Assembly: GCA_008680965.1 (NCBI GenBank)
Contig: NAKE01000001.1
Location: 1,550,001-1,614,000 of the forward strand
DNA length: 64,000 nt
Direction of reading: 5' to 3'
From: Collinsella aerofaciens
GTDB taxonomy: Bacteria > Actinomycetota > Coriobacteriia > Coriobacteriales > Coriobacteriaceae
Shown here: in pieces, positions 8,901 to 16,349 of the stretch
Layout: each line of letters starts with the position of its first letter
How positions within the stretch are numbered: position 1 is the first letter of the stretch
Notes under the pieces: model-generated
What the model saw: only the letters and a program-made list of their open reading frames with translations
Databases searched by the model: none
What the model was told of the DNA's origin: nothing
Made by a program: the position numbers and the translations under genes

Positions 8901-9462
8901 GGTGCTCGTCCATCGATTTAATCTTTTTGAGCGCACGCTCCTTTCGGCGCTTGTGCTTGGAGATGCCGGCAGCCTCCTCGATCAGGGCGCGGCGCTCCTC
9001 GGGGCGGCTCTGCAAAATGGCGTCGAGCTTGCCCTGGCTGATGATGGAATGCGTATCCTTGCCCAGGCCCGAATCGTGCAGGATGTCCTGAATGTCCATC
9101 AGGCGGCACGGACTCGAGTTGATGAGGTACTCGCTTTCGCCCGAGCGATACATACGACGGGTGATGGCGACCTCGTCAAAGTCGACGGGCAGCATATGGT
9201 CCGAGTTATCGAGCACCAGCGTGACCTCGGCGACACCCACCGGCTTGCGCGCCGACGAGCCCGAGAAGATGACATCCTCCATGGCCTGGCCGCGCAGCTG
9301 CTTGGCACTCTGCTCGCCCAGGACCCACAGAATCGAGTCGGAGATGTTCGATTTTCCCGAGCCGTTGGGACCGACGATGACGGTCAGGCCCGGCTCAAAC
9401 GTCATATGGGCGCGGTCGGCAAACGACTTGAACCCTTTGAGCGTGAGGGACTTGAGATACAC
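5926..9462 (-). CDS. smc: Chromosome segregation protein SMC
   Basis: The 1178-residue SMC ATPase condenses and segregates the chromosome with ScpA/ScpB. The N-terminal head has the Walker A GPNGSGKSN at residues 31-39; the C-terminal head has the LMSGGEKSLTALALLFA signature and the VLDEVEAALDD Walker B near residues 1085-1125. Two long coiled coils rich in Glu, Arg and Ala flank a hinge at about residues 505-650, which is unusually Ala/Ser-rich (ASSASSSAAAKGAAGS). Length is standard. It lies between rnc and ftsY, with the ftsY start overlapping its stop. Confidence 0.97.
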   Translation of the reverse strand: MYLKSLTLKGFKSFADRAHMTFEPGLTVIVGPNGSGKSNISDSILWVLGEQSAKQLRGQAMEDVIFSGSSARKPVGVAEVTLVLDNSDHMLPVDFDEVAITRRMYRSGESEYLINSSPCRLMDIQDILHDSGLGKDTHSIISQGKLDAILQSRPEERRALIEEAAGISKHKRRKERALKKIKSMDEHLTRARDINKEIARQLRPLERQVDRARKYKELSSRANELTQMLAVDELRSLQSQWNDLESRSKEGTAELELAQYRLGEKERELEKLQVMLEEKGLFVGDLGEQRRHMQDVVGRINSDMRLLEEKGHNMVSRLSDMRGQISSSEHQRRRVVEELEDARAQLEEVTGAHMQAQDDVDAAGPAAAQLHERRVALDNQISQLTREQRDVQRVADNAALELAKVKDSLSNAEVEDNMYASRLEQIDEQLEEVTASLESRRDRAEELDGALDQARQAQIDAREATEVARAALKDLRNRESEARNKLSEVRSELASQKKLDARMADSSPLVSRLMGALGDDVSGRLGDVLEAPRELEGLVEQLLAGDIDALLFDDAATLERAGRAALDQKKASGEALLVASSASSSAAAKGAAGSRLVDRLSVRAGYGPVVEALLGGYYVVDDLAAALTAPVVDGVTYVTPDGARVSCGGLVRVGLDAGEASGALERKRRIRELEGLEPDLAAVFEHVSDQVVEANAAAEEARAAEGDAAGEIARLEGERRSLLSEIGRLEQSANNAEVERVRISKRREQAAEAVRAARPRVDELTRSRDEARAQASDLGLQIAEANDELDRVRRDDSEAAGKLADAKVRLAQTSERLRSLKGRVPDLEHRLEGIDRRIRGTRQASRSLELLRLRVDPMHERYSALLERASDWAARLRDQASLEEADSASLKKTIEDAKAEVSRAKERVDAATATQNDFKVARGKLEVQVEAAIKAITADGTTVLEEALMLPAPTDRDAAERELNQLVRQINNLGPVNQVAMEEYEQLKRRADYIEEQLADLESARKALTKITVAIDRKMRKAFLVTFEKVDANFREIFAMLFPGGQAHLEMTDPEHPAETGIEVVAQPRGKRITKMMLMSGGEKSLTALALLFAVYRTRTVPFYVLDEVEAALDDANLSKLIGALDVLRSDTQLLVISHQRRTMEDADVLYGVSMQADGVSRVVSQKLDRETGKVVNA

Positions 9463-9472
9463 GGTTCCTCGC

Positions 9473-10198
9473 TTACACGTGCTTCTTGTTCAGAATCACG
9501 CCGTTGGTGGTGTAACCCATGCGGTCGAGCGCTTCGAGCGCGGCGGCTCCCTCGGCTTCCTTCTTTGAGGAGCCGGAGCCGCGACCCTGGCGAATACCGT
9601 CGATGAGCACCACAGCGGTAAAGGTGGGCGCATGCGCGGGGCCCTCGGAGCCGACCAGCTTATACGCGGGAGGCTCGTGGCCGTCTGCCTGCACGCACTC
9701 CTGCAAGAACGACTTGGGGTTCGCGGGGTGCTCGGCACGCTCGGTGGCCAGGTGCGGCTTGAGCGTACGATGGATAAACTCCGCCGCAGCATCCCAGCCG
9801 GCATCCAGATACAGCGCGCCCACGAGCGACTCGTAGACGTTCTCGAGCGCCGAATGCAGGCCGCGGGCGCCGGTACCGGTCTCGGAGGCACCAAAGATGA
9901 TGATGTCGTCGATACCCAGTTCGTGCGACACCTCGGACAGCGTAGCGCCCGAGACAAGGGACACCTTCAGGCGCGTGAGCTTACCCTCGTCAAACTCGGG
10001 ATAGGACTCAAAGAGCGAACGGGCCACCACGGCGCCCAAAATGGAATCGCCCAAAAACTCAAGGCGCTCATAGCTGGCAGAGACCGGCTGACCCTCGACG
10101 GCCGAGGGATGCGTGAGCGCCGCGCGCAGCAGCACCTTATTATTGAACTCATGGCCCAGAATCTCCTGGGCGCGCGTGAGTCGTTCAGACAAAGCCAA
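9473..10198 (-). CDS. rnc: Ribonuclease III
   Basis: The 241-residue double-strand-specific endoribonuclease processes rRNA precursors and other duplex RNAs. The catalytic signature ERLEFLGDSILGAVVA lies near residue 44, with the second acidic cluster ALYLDAG near 130. A double-stranded RNA-binding domain occupies about residues 163-232 (SFLQECVQADGHEPPAYKLV, GSSKKEAEGAAALEAL). It starts three bases after the acpP stop and is followed within ten bases by smc. Confidence 0.96.
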   Translation of the reverse strand: MALSERLTRAQEILGHEFNNKVLLRAALTHPSAVEGQPVSASYERLEFLGDSILGAVVARSLFESYPEFDEGKLTRLKVSLVSGATLSEVSHELGIDDIIIFGASETGTGARGLHSALENVYESLVGALYLDAGWDAAAEFIHRTLKPHLATERAEHPANPKSFLQECVQADGHEPPAYKLVGSEGPAHAPTFTAVVLIDGIRQGRGSGSSKKEAEGAAALEALDRMGYTTNGVILNKKHV

Positions 10199-10201
10199 GA
10201 C

Positions 10202-10444
10202 TTAGGCCTCCTTGGCGTTTTCAATAGCGTCGACAGCGTCGGCGACAGAGTTGAGCGACAGCAGGGTCTCGTCATCGATCTCGAGGTCGAACTCGTCCTC
10301 GATGGCCGTCACCAGCTGCAGACGCTCGAGCGAATCGGCATCGAGATCGTCAAAAGTGGTCTCGTCGCTAATGTCGGCGACATCGACACCCAGCACGTCA
10401 GCGGCGACTTCGGCGATCTTATCGAAGATTTCGGAGCGATCCAT
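10202..10444 (-). CDS. acpP: Acyl carrier protein
   Basis: This small acidic 80-residue protein carries growing fatty acyl chains on a 4'-phosphopantetheine arm. The attachment serine is in the DLDADSLERLQLV motif near residue 38, where most acyl carrier proteins have DSLD or DSLE. It lies between plsX and rnc, the usual place for the fatty-acid acpP. The phosphopantetheine pathway gene coaD is also in this window. Confidence 0.96.
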   Translation of the reverse strand: MDRSEIFDKIAEVAADVLGVDVADISDETTFDDLDADSLERLQLVTAIEDEFDLEIDDETLLSLNSVADAVDAIENAKEA

Positions 10445-10558
10445 AGCGCTTCCTCTCGTATGTCATGGAACACAACACAACACGGCAATCGGAGCCGCGT
10501 TGCAATACGGCTCCGATTCTACCCCACGCGGTACAGGTTGAGCCACGTAACGCGGCCT

Positions 10559-11578
10559 TTATAAAACGATACCGTCCATAGAATTGGCAACGTCCTGGAC
10601 AAGCCCGGCGCGCACGGCCTGGGCCGCGGCAAGCGTACCGTTCTTGACGGCCTCGACCGACGTGGCACCGTGGCCGATCAACACGACGCCGCGCAGGCCC
10701 AGCAGAATCGCGCCGCCCTTGGCGTCGCCCGAAAGCTTGGCCTTAATCTGGCGCATCTGCTTTTTGATGAGCAGCGCGGCGATCTTGGTGCCGAGCGAAG
10801 ACATAAAGGCACCCTTGAGCTCCTGCAGCAAAAACTTGGCAGCGCCCTCGGTGGCCTTGAGCGCAATATTGCCCGACATACCGTCGGCGACCACGACGTC
10901 AAAATTGCCCGACGTAAGATCGGTGCCCTCGCAGTTGCCCACAAAGCCGGGAACCGCGGCCTTCATGGCCGGGAAGCACGCCTTGGTAAAGTTGGAGCCC
11001 TTCTCGTCCTCGGTGCCGTTGGCAAGCAGGCCCACACGCGGATGCTCAATGTCCAAAACCACGCGGGCATAGGCAGCACCCATCCTGGCGAAACGCACCA
11101 TGTCGTCCACCGTGACATCGGGATTGGCGCCCATATCGCACAGCACCGTCAGGCCGCCGGCGCGATTAGGCAGTGCGTTAGTCAGGCACGGACGGACCGG
11201 CTGCTTCTTGCCCTCCGCCAAATACCTAAACGGCGTGACGTAGGCCGTGGCGGCAGCGGTCATGGCACCGGTCGAGCCGGCCGAGAAAAACGCGTCCGCA
11301 TTGCCCTTCTTAATGGCACGGCATGCAAGCACGATCGAGGACTTGCGCTTAGTCATCACGGCGCGGATGGGATCGTCCTCCATGCTGATGACGTCGGGGG
11401 CCTCCAAGGCCTCCACGCGGGCATGCGCCGCTGCAAAGGGGTTGACGATTTCAGCGGGACCGACGGCCAAGACCTCAATCTCGGGATCTGCCGCAAGCGC
11501 AGCCTCGATACCGTCGAGGACAACCTGGGGCCTCTCGTCTCCGCCCACAACGTCTACACAAACGCGAACGTTACTCAT
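10559..11578 (-). CDS. plsX: Phosphate acyltransferase PlsX
   Basis: The 339-residue enzyme converts acyl-ACP and phosphate to acyl-phosphate, the acyl donor for PlsY in phosphatidic acid synthesis. It begins with the family signature VDVVGGDERPQVVLDGIEAAL and contains SAGSTGAMTAAAT near residue 102 and DVVVADGMSGNIALKATEG near 225. It sits downstream of rpmF and upstream of acpP, the conserved rpmF-plsX-acp arrangement that links ribosome and membrane synthesis. Confidence 0.95.
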   Translation of the reverse strand: MSNVRVCVDVVGGDERPQVVLDGIEAALAADPEIEVLAVGPAEIVNPFAAAHARVEALEAPDVISMEDDPIRAVMTKRKSSIVLACRAIKKGNADAFFSAGSTGAMTAAATAYVTPFRYLAEGKKQPVRPCLTNALPNRAGGLTVLCDMGANPDVTVDDMVRFARMGAAYARVVLDIEHPRVGLLANGTEDEKGSNFTKACFPAMKAAVPGFVGNCEGTDLTSGNFDVVVADGMSGNIALKATEGAAKFLLQELKGAFMSSLGTKIAALLIKKQMRQIKAKLSGDAKGGAILLGLRGVVLIGHGATSVEAVKNGTLAAAQAVRAGLVQDVANSMDGIVL

Positions 11579-11666
11579 TTCATATGCTCCTTATACAAAA
11601 ATGGCCGACTCATTGAGCCGGCCATTGTGGTTCCAGTTGGAACGGCATCGTATCCAGAGTATACAG

Positions 11667-11846
11667 TTACTCGGTAACGATAACCTCGCGGTCCTTGTAG
11701 AAACCGCAGCTGGGGCACACGTGGTGCGGGAGCTTAACAGCGCCGCAACGGGGGCACGTGGACTGAGCCGCAGCCGAGATCTTCATGTTGGCGGAACGAC
11801 GGGTATGGGTGCGGATACGACCCTGCTTTTGTTTAGGTACGGGCAT
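11667..11846 (-). CDS. rpmF: 50S ribosomal protein L32
   Basis: The 59-residue protein of the large ribosomal subunit begins MPVPKQKQGRIRTHTRRSAN and carries the zinc-ribbon pairs CPRC and CPSC, so this is the Cys-containing, zinc-binding form. It ends FYKDREVIVTE. It lies between the DUF177 gene and plsX, the classic yceD-rpmF-plsX order. Confidence 0.96.
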   Translation of the reverse strand: MPVPKQKQGRIRTHTRRSANMKISAAAQSTCPRCGAVKLPHHVCPSCGFYKDREVIVTE

Positions 11847-11910
11847 AGTGACCTTCCTTATGAACTATCCAGTGTGGCGATTACGCGCAAGTAGCGATAC
11901 TACCACAGTT

Positions 11911-12465
11911 TTACTCGTCAAGCTTGAGATTCTTCAATGCTGCAAATGGATTTTCCGTGGCAGCGGCCCATTCGGCCTCCGCCTTGGCGGCGCACTCACA
12001 TTGCTCGACGTTGAGATTGTTGCCGCAGGTGGGGCAAAGGCCGCGGCAATCGGGCTTGCACAGGACAACGAACGGCGTGTCCATGACGACCGCGTCGTTG
12101 ATGGGCTCACCCAGATCGACGATGCGATCCTCGCCCAGCAACTCGTAGCCGTCTTCGTAGGCCTCGGGGTCCTCGGGCTCCTCAAAGAGGTAGAACTCCT
12201 CGATCTCGCCTGCGATATCAAACGAGGCGGGCTCCAGGCAGCGATCGCACTCGCCGGTGGCGTGAGCGCGGACCATGCCCGAAAGCAGAACACCGGTACC
12301 GGCGTTGGTAAAGACCACGTCGTAGGCAATGCCGTCCTGCAGCTGGTACTCCTTCTCGCCCACCGTGTAGGTGGCGACATCGACCTTGCCGGTCAGCGGG
12401 TATGAGTCTCCGGGAAACTCGAGCTGCTCGGAAAGATCGACGGTTACGCTCGGGAACTCGGCCAT
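11911..12465 (-). CDS. DUF177 (YceD-family) protein
   Basis: The 184-residue protein belongs to the DUF177/YceD family, which is almost always encoded next to rpmF and is linked in other bacteria to 23S rRNA or large-subunit homeostasis. Four cysteines form a zinc-ribbon-like pattern (CDRC near residue 78 and CGNN/CEC near 155), with the conserved CKPDCRGLCPTCG block near 141. The start at 12465 is chosen because ATG overlaps the upstream stop (TAATG), although the frame stays open to 12516. Confidence 0.85.
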   Translation of the reverse strand: MAEFPSVTVDLSEQLEFPGDSYPLTGKVDVATYTVGEKEYQLQDGIAYDVVFTNAGTGVLLSGMVRAHATGECDRCLEPASFDIAGEIEEFYLFEEPEDPEAYEDGYELLGEDRIVDLGEPINDAVVMDTPFVVLCKPDCRGLCPTCGNNLNVEQCECAAKAEAEWAAATENPFAALKNLKLDE

Positions 12466-12962
12466 TACCACTGACCGTTCTGCTGGGCGGCGCCCTCGTT
12501 GAGCTGCTGACGGCAACGGGTGACGGTGCCGGTCAGACTCTTAAGGTTCTCCTCGAGGTGCGTAAAGACCTGCTCGGCGTAATCCTCGGCGGCATAGCGC
12601 GTCTCGCGCTCGTACTGCTGGGCACGGTCGCGGATGTCGTCGGCCTGCTGCTGCGCTAGGCGGACAATTTCCTGCTCACCGGCAATGGTGAGGGCCTGCT
12701 GCTGAGCATCGGCAATGATGGAATCGGCCTGAGCGGCGGCGGAAGCCATAAGCTCCTCGCGCTCTTTGAGGATACGGCGGGACTTCTGCCACTCCTCGGG
12801 ATAGCTCATGCGGATCTCATCGAGGATGTTAAAGAAGACGTCGGCGTCGATAACCTTCATCTGGGCGTTCTTGCCGAACGGCGTCTTAGCCTCTTCGATG
12901 AGCCCCTCGAGCTCGTCGACAAGACTCACGATCCTGTCGCCAGGAAAATTCTCGCCCGGCAT
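12465..12962 (-). CDS. Coiled-coil protein, DivIVA-like
   Basis: This 165-residue protein is mostly alpha-helical and predicted to form a coiled coil: residues 50-130 are rich in Glu, Gln, Ala and Arg (ILKEREELMASAAAQADSI, LAQQQADDIRDRAQQYERE). It has no membrane segment or enzyme motif. The N-terminal VSLVDELEGLIEEAKTPFG resembles short DivIVA/ATP-synthase-b-like coiled-coil proteins found beside coaD and rsmD in Gram-positive bacteria. ATG at 12962 is preceded by AAAGGAG at five bases, which favours it over the upstream ATGs. Function is unknown; a scaffold or cell-division link is inference from similarity of form only. Confidence 0.7.
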   Translation of the reverse strand: MPGENFPGDRIVSLVDELEGLIEEAKTPFGKNAQMKVIDADVFFNILDEIRMSYPEEWQKSRRILKEREELMASAAAQADSIIADAQQQALTIAGEQEIVRLAQQQADDIRDRAQQYERETRYAAEDYAEQVFTHLEENLKSLTGTVTRCRQQLNEGAAQQNGQW

Positions 12963-13030
12963 CCGGTCTCCTTTCATAGGTAACATATCATCGTGTTAGT
13001 TTACCACATGCCACCAGGCAATAAAAAACG

Positions 13031-13528
13031 TCACGAAAAGCGATGTTTGAGTGCTTCGACCACGTTGGGCGGCACAAACGTCGACACGTCGCTGCCAAGC
13101 GACGCAATCTGGCGCACCACCGAGCTCGAGATGTACCCGTACTGTGGAGCACTCATGACAAAGATGGACTCCAGCTCGCTATCCAGGCGATAGTTGAGGT
13201 CGGCCTGCTGCAACTCGTACTCAAAGTCGGTCATGGCGCGCAGACCCTTAACGACGGCACCAGCCCTCTGTTCACGTGCAAAGTCGACCAGCAGGCCGGT
13301 GAAAGGCAGTACCTCGACGCCGTCCAAATCACCGAGGGCCTCGCGGGCCAGCGCCACACGCTCGTCGAGCATAAAGGTGGTACCCACGCCGTTTTTACCC
13401 TGCGATTCGGCCACGGCGACGATCACGCTGGGAAAGATACGGCGAGCTCGGCGGATCACGTCGATATGGCCAAAGGTGATGGGATCGAAGGTGCCCGGGA
13501 CGATTACGCGGTTGATGGTGTCATTCAT
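13031..13528 (-). CDS. coaD: Phosphopantetheine adenylyltransferase
   Basis: The 165-residue enzyme transfers AMP from ATP to 4'-phosphopantetheine, the penultimate step of coenzyme A synthesis. The nucleotidyltransferase motif GTFDPITFGHIDVI is at residues 12-25 and the second motif (SSVVRQIASLGSDVSTFVP) near 130. The correct ATG is at 13528, preceded by GGAGG; the open frame extends to 13780 but that part is inside rsmD. The start overlaps the rsmD stop by eight bases, so rsmD-coaD are coupled as in many bacteria. Confidence 0.95.
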   Translation of the reverse strand: MNDTINRVIVPGTFDPITFGHIDVIRRARRIFPSVIVAVAESQGKNGVGTTFMLDERVALAREALGDLDGVEVLPFTGLLVDFAREQRAGAVVKGLRAMTDFEYELQQADLNYRLDSELESIFVMSAPQYGYISSSVVRQIASLGSDVSTFVPPNVVEALKHRFS

Positions 13529-14165
13529 GGGTGTCCTCCGAAGGCACATCCTCGTCATTTTCGTTCTCGTCAGCATGGTCGTTCTCGTCCTCGGCCACCG
13601 AGCGCAGCAAGTCAACCGAGGTAATGCCGTAGCGCTTCTCTCGCACGGTCTTAAAACAAGCCGGATGAGCACCTGCATCGGCTGCGGCATGCTCAAAAAG
13701 GGCAAAGGCCCCGGGCGCCAGCAGTCCCTGCTGGGAAAGATTTTGCAGCAGCTCCTCGACCGGCTCGGCGCCAAAGGCATAGGGCGGGTCGAGCAAGATC
13801 AGGTCAAAGGGACCACCCGGCACACGGCCGCGCGAGGCGCTCGCCAACACATCGCCGGTAACGACACGCCAACGCGAGCGGTCGCGGCACAGCGACTCGA
13901 TATTCTTGGTGATCAGACGGGCGGCATTGCGATCGATCTCGAACGTGGTGAGCGAGCGGGCGCCACGCGAGAGCATCTCGATTCCCAGGGCGCCGGAGCC
14001 GCCAAAGGCGTCCAGCACGCGGACCTCGTCCAGATCGAAGTCGAACGCCGACATGACCATGGACGCGCATGCCTCGCGCACGCGATCGGTCGTGGGACGG
14101 GTGACATCGCGCCCACGCGGCTCTTCGATCTTGCGGCCGCGCCATTCACCGCCGATGATTCTCAT
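13521..14165 (-). CDS. rsmD: 16S rRNA (guanine966-N2)-methyltransferase
   Basis: The 214-residue enzyme methylates G966 of 16S rRNA with S-adenosylmethionine. It begins MRIIGGEWRGRKIEEP, has the cofactor loop VLDAFGGSGALGIEMLSRGA near residue 49 and the catalytic LLDPPYAFG near 124. The C-terminal 25 residues are an acidic Asp/Glu/Asn tail not needed by the family. Its start overlaps the recG stop and its stop overlaps coaD. Confidence 0.92.
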   Translation of the reverse strand: MRIIGGEWRGRKIEEPRGRDVTRPTTDRVREACASMVMSAFDFDLDEVRVLDAFGGSGALGIEMLSRGARSLTTFEIDRNAARLITKNIESLCRDRSRWRVVTGDVLASASRGRVPGGPFDLILLDPPYAFGAEPVEELLQNLSQQGLLAPGAFALFEHAAADAGAHPACFKTVREKRYGITSVDLLRSVAEDENDHADENENDEDVPSEDTHE

Positions 14166-16339
14166 CCTCCGCTGACCTCCTTAAAGATATGTCGATAACG
14201 CATGGCGACCGCGTCGCGCAAGGGGCGCGTCGCCACGGAGTCAAGGTTGCAAGCATACCGCAAGAGCTCGACCGCGTCCAAATGGGCCCATTCGATAAGA
14301 TCCTCGTCGGCGTCCAGGTCCACAAAGCGCAGGGTCACGCCGCCGTGCTGGCGGTAGCCCAGAATCTCGCCCTCGTGGCGCAGGCGCAGGTCCATCTGGG
14401 CGAGCGCAAAGCCGTCAGAGGTCTTTTCGAGCGACTGGAGACGGTCTTGTGCCGCCGACGCGCCACCGTTGCCCTTGGAGTGCGTCATGACCAGGCAAGT
14501 GCCCGACACGCTGCCGCGGCCCACGCGGCCGCGCAGCTGGTGCAGGGCCGCCAAGCCAAAGCGCTCACCGTTCTCGATGACCATGACGGTGGCGTTGGGC
14601 ACGTCGACGCCTACCTCGACCACCGTGGTCGAGACGAGCACGTCGATCTCACCGCGCTTGAAGGCATCGATCACGCGGTCCTTCTCCCCCGCCGGCATGC
14701 GGCCATGAAGGCGCTCAATGGTAAGTCCCGGCAGGGCCAGACGCAGTCGGTCGAGCTCGGTTGCCGTATCGTGCAGCGGTACAGGCACGGTCACGCGGCC
14801 CTCGTCGTCGCGGGCGATACCGGGTACGTCTTCCAGCTCATCGGCCGAGTCACTCGGCTCCACAAGCGGGCAGATCACGTAAGCCTGCTGGCCCTTTTCA
14901 TACGCCTCGCGGATGGCACCGTAGGCCAAATCGCGGCTCGACTCGGTGAGCACGCGCGTCGTAACGCCCGCCCCCGGAACAGGTCGACGGCGGATGATGC
15001 TCGTGTCCAGGTCGCCGTAGACCGAGAGCGCCAGCGTGCGCGGGATCGGCGTGGCCGTCATAACGAGAAGGTCGGCACCCGGGCCCTTGGCACGCAGAGC
15101 ATTGCGCTGGCCCACACCAAAGCGGTGCTGCTCGTCGATGACGACAAGCGACAGATGCTTAAACGCCACGTTGTCCGAAAGGACCGCGTGGGTTCCAAAG
15201 AGGACGTCGAGCTCGCCCGATTCCAGCTGCGCATGAATCTGTTCACGCTCGGCCGCCGGCGTGGCGCCCGTCAGGAGCGCCCAGGTCATGCCAGCCTGCG
15301 AGAGCAAGGGGCCGGTCTTATCGGCATATTGACGCGCCAGCACGCCCGTAGGCGCCATAACGCAGGACTGAGTTCCCGAATCGGCCGCGACGGCCAGCGC
15401 GCAAGCGGCGACGGCCGTCTTGCCGGTACCGACGTCGCCCAGTAGCAGGCGGTTCATCACGCGCCCGCCATCGCACATATCGTGCAGGATGTCTTGGAAC
15501 GCGGCCTCCTGCTCGTCGCTCAGCGAAAACGGCAGGGCCTGCCTAAGCGCGACCAAGTGCTCGCCCGCGGCGTGGGCGTAGGGAACCACCTCGACCAAGC
15601 CGCCATCGTTGCGCAGACGCAGCGCGAGCTGCAAGCAGAGACACTCCTCGTAGGCAAGACGCCGGCGCGCGATATCGCGCTCGGCCATACTCGAAGGAAA
15701 GTGGATCGAGCGCAACGCACGGGCATTGCTCATCAGCCGGCGCTTGACGCGTAAGCGCGCAGGAATCGGGTCGAAGGGATTACTGACGACCTCGAGCGCG
15801 CCGCTCACGATGCGGCGCATCCACGCCTGGCTCACGCCATCGCTCACGTAATGGACCGGCAGGATAGTGCCCGCGGCGCGCCCGTCCTCGAGCTTTTCGA
15901 AATGCGGCGAGGCCATCTGCTTAAAGCCGTAGGCAAACTCGACCTTACCCATCACGGCCAGGCGGTCGCCCTGCTTAAACTGCTGGGCAATCCAGGGCTG
16001 ACGGAAAAAGGCGACTTGCAGCACGCCCGTCTCGTCCACCAGCGAGACCTCGGTCACCTGCATACGCGGACGGGGCTGCTTTTGAACGATACGATCGACC
16101 GTGGCGACTATCGTGCACACAGTACCGATGGGAGCCATCTCGATGGACCAGGAGCGCGTAAAGTCGAGATATCGATGAGGGATATGGAGAAGGAGGTCCC
16201 CCACCGTCCGAATTCCCAGACGGCGAAGGGCCTCCTCACGTTTACCCGAAACATATTTGAGTCGCGCGATATCCTCGTCGAGCGCATTGCTCTGGGCAAA
16301 GCGCTCCGAGACGCGCGGCACGGAGCACAGCTCGGACAT
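14162..16339 (-). CDS. recG: ATP-dependent DNA helicase RecG
   Basis: The 725-residue superfamily 2 helicase reverses stalled forks and branch-migrates Holliday junctions. An N-terminal wedge/OB domain (LLLHIPHRYLDFTR, TVDRIVQKQPRPRMQ) is followed by Walker A LLLGDVGTGKTAVAA near residue 300, the DEQH box VVIDEQHRFGVGQR near 405, TATPIPRTLAL near 430 and the C-terminal VVEVGVDVPNATVM / HQLRGRVGRG motifs near 585-625. It lies between the DAK2 kinase gene and rsmD, with four-base overlap to rsmD. Confidence 0.95.
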   Translation of the reverse strand: MSELCSVPRVSERFAQSNALDEDIARLKYVSGKREEALRRLGIRTVGDLLLHIPHRYLDFTRSWSIEMAPIGTVCTIVATVDRIVQKQPRPRMQVTEVSLVDETGVLQVAFFRQPWIAQQFKQGDRLAVMGKVEFAYGFKQMASPHFEKLEDGRAAGTILPVHYVSDGVSQAWMRRIVSGALEVVSNPFDPIPARLRVKRRLMSNARALRSIHFPSSMAERDIARRRLAYEECLCLQLALRLRNDGGLVEVVPYAHAAGEHLVALRQALPFSLSDEQEAAFQDILHDMCDGGRVMNRLLLGDVGTGKTAVAACALAVAADSGTQSCVMAPTGVLARQYADKTGPLLSQAGMTWALLTGATPAAEREQIHAQLESGELDVLFGTHAVLSDNVAFKHLSLVVIDEQHRFGVGQRNALRAKGPGADLLVMTATPIPRTLALSVYGDLDTSIIRRRPVPGAGVTTRVLTESSRDLAYGAIREAYEKGQQAYVICPLVEPSDSADELEDVPGIARDDEGRVTVPVPLHDTATELDRLRLALPGLTIERLHGRMPAGEKDRVIDAFKRGEIDVLVSTTVVEVGVDVPNATVMVIENGERFGLAALHQLRGRVGRGSVSGTCLVMTHSKGNGGASAAQDRLQSLEKTSDGFALAQMDLRLRHEGEILGYRQHGGVTLRFVDLDADEDLIEWAHLDAVELLRYACNLDSVATRPLRDAVAMRYRHIFKEVSGG

Positions 16340-16349
16340 GGGCAGATGC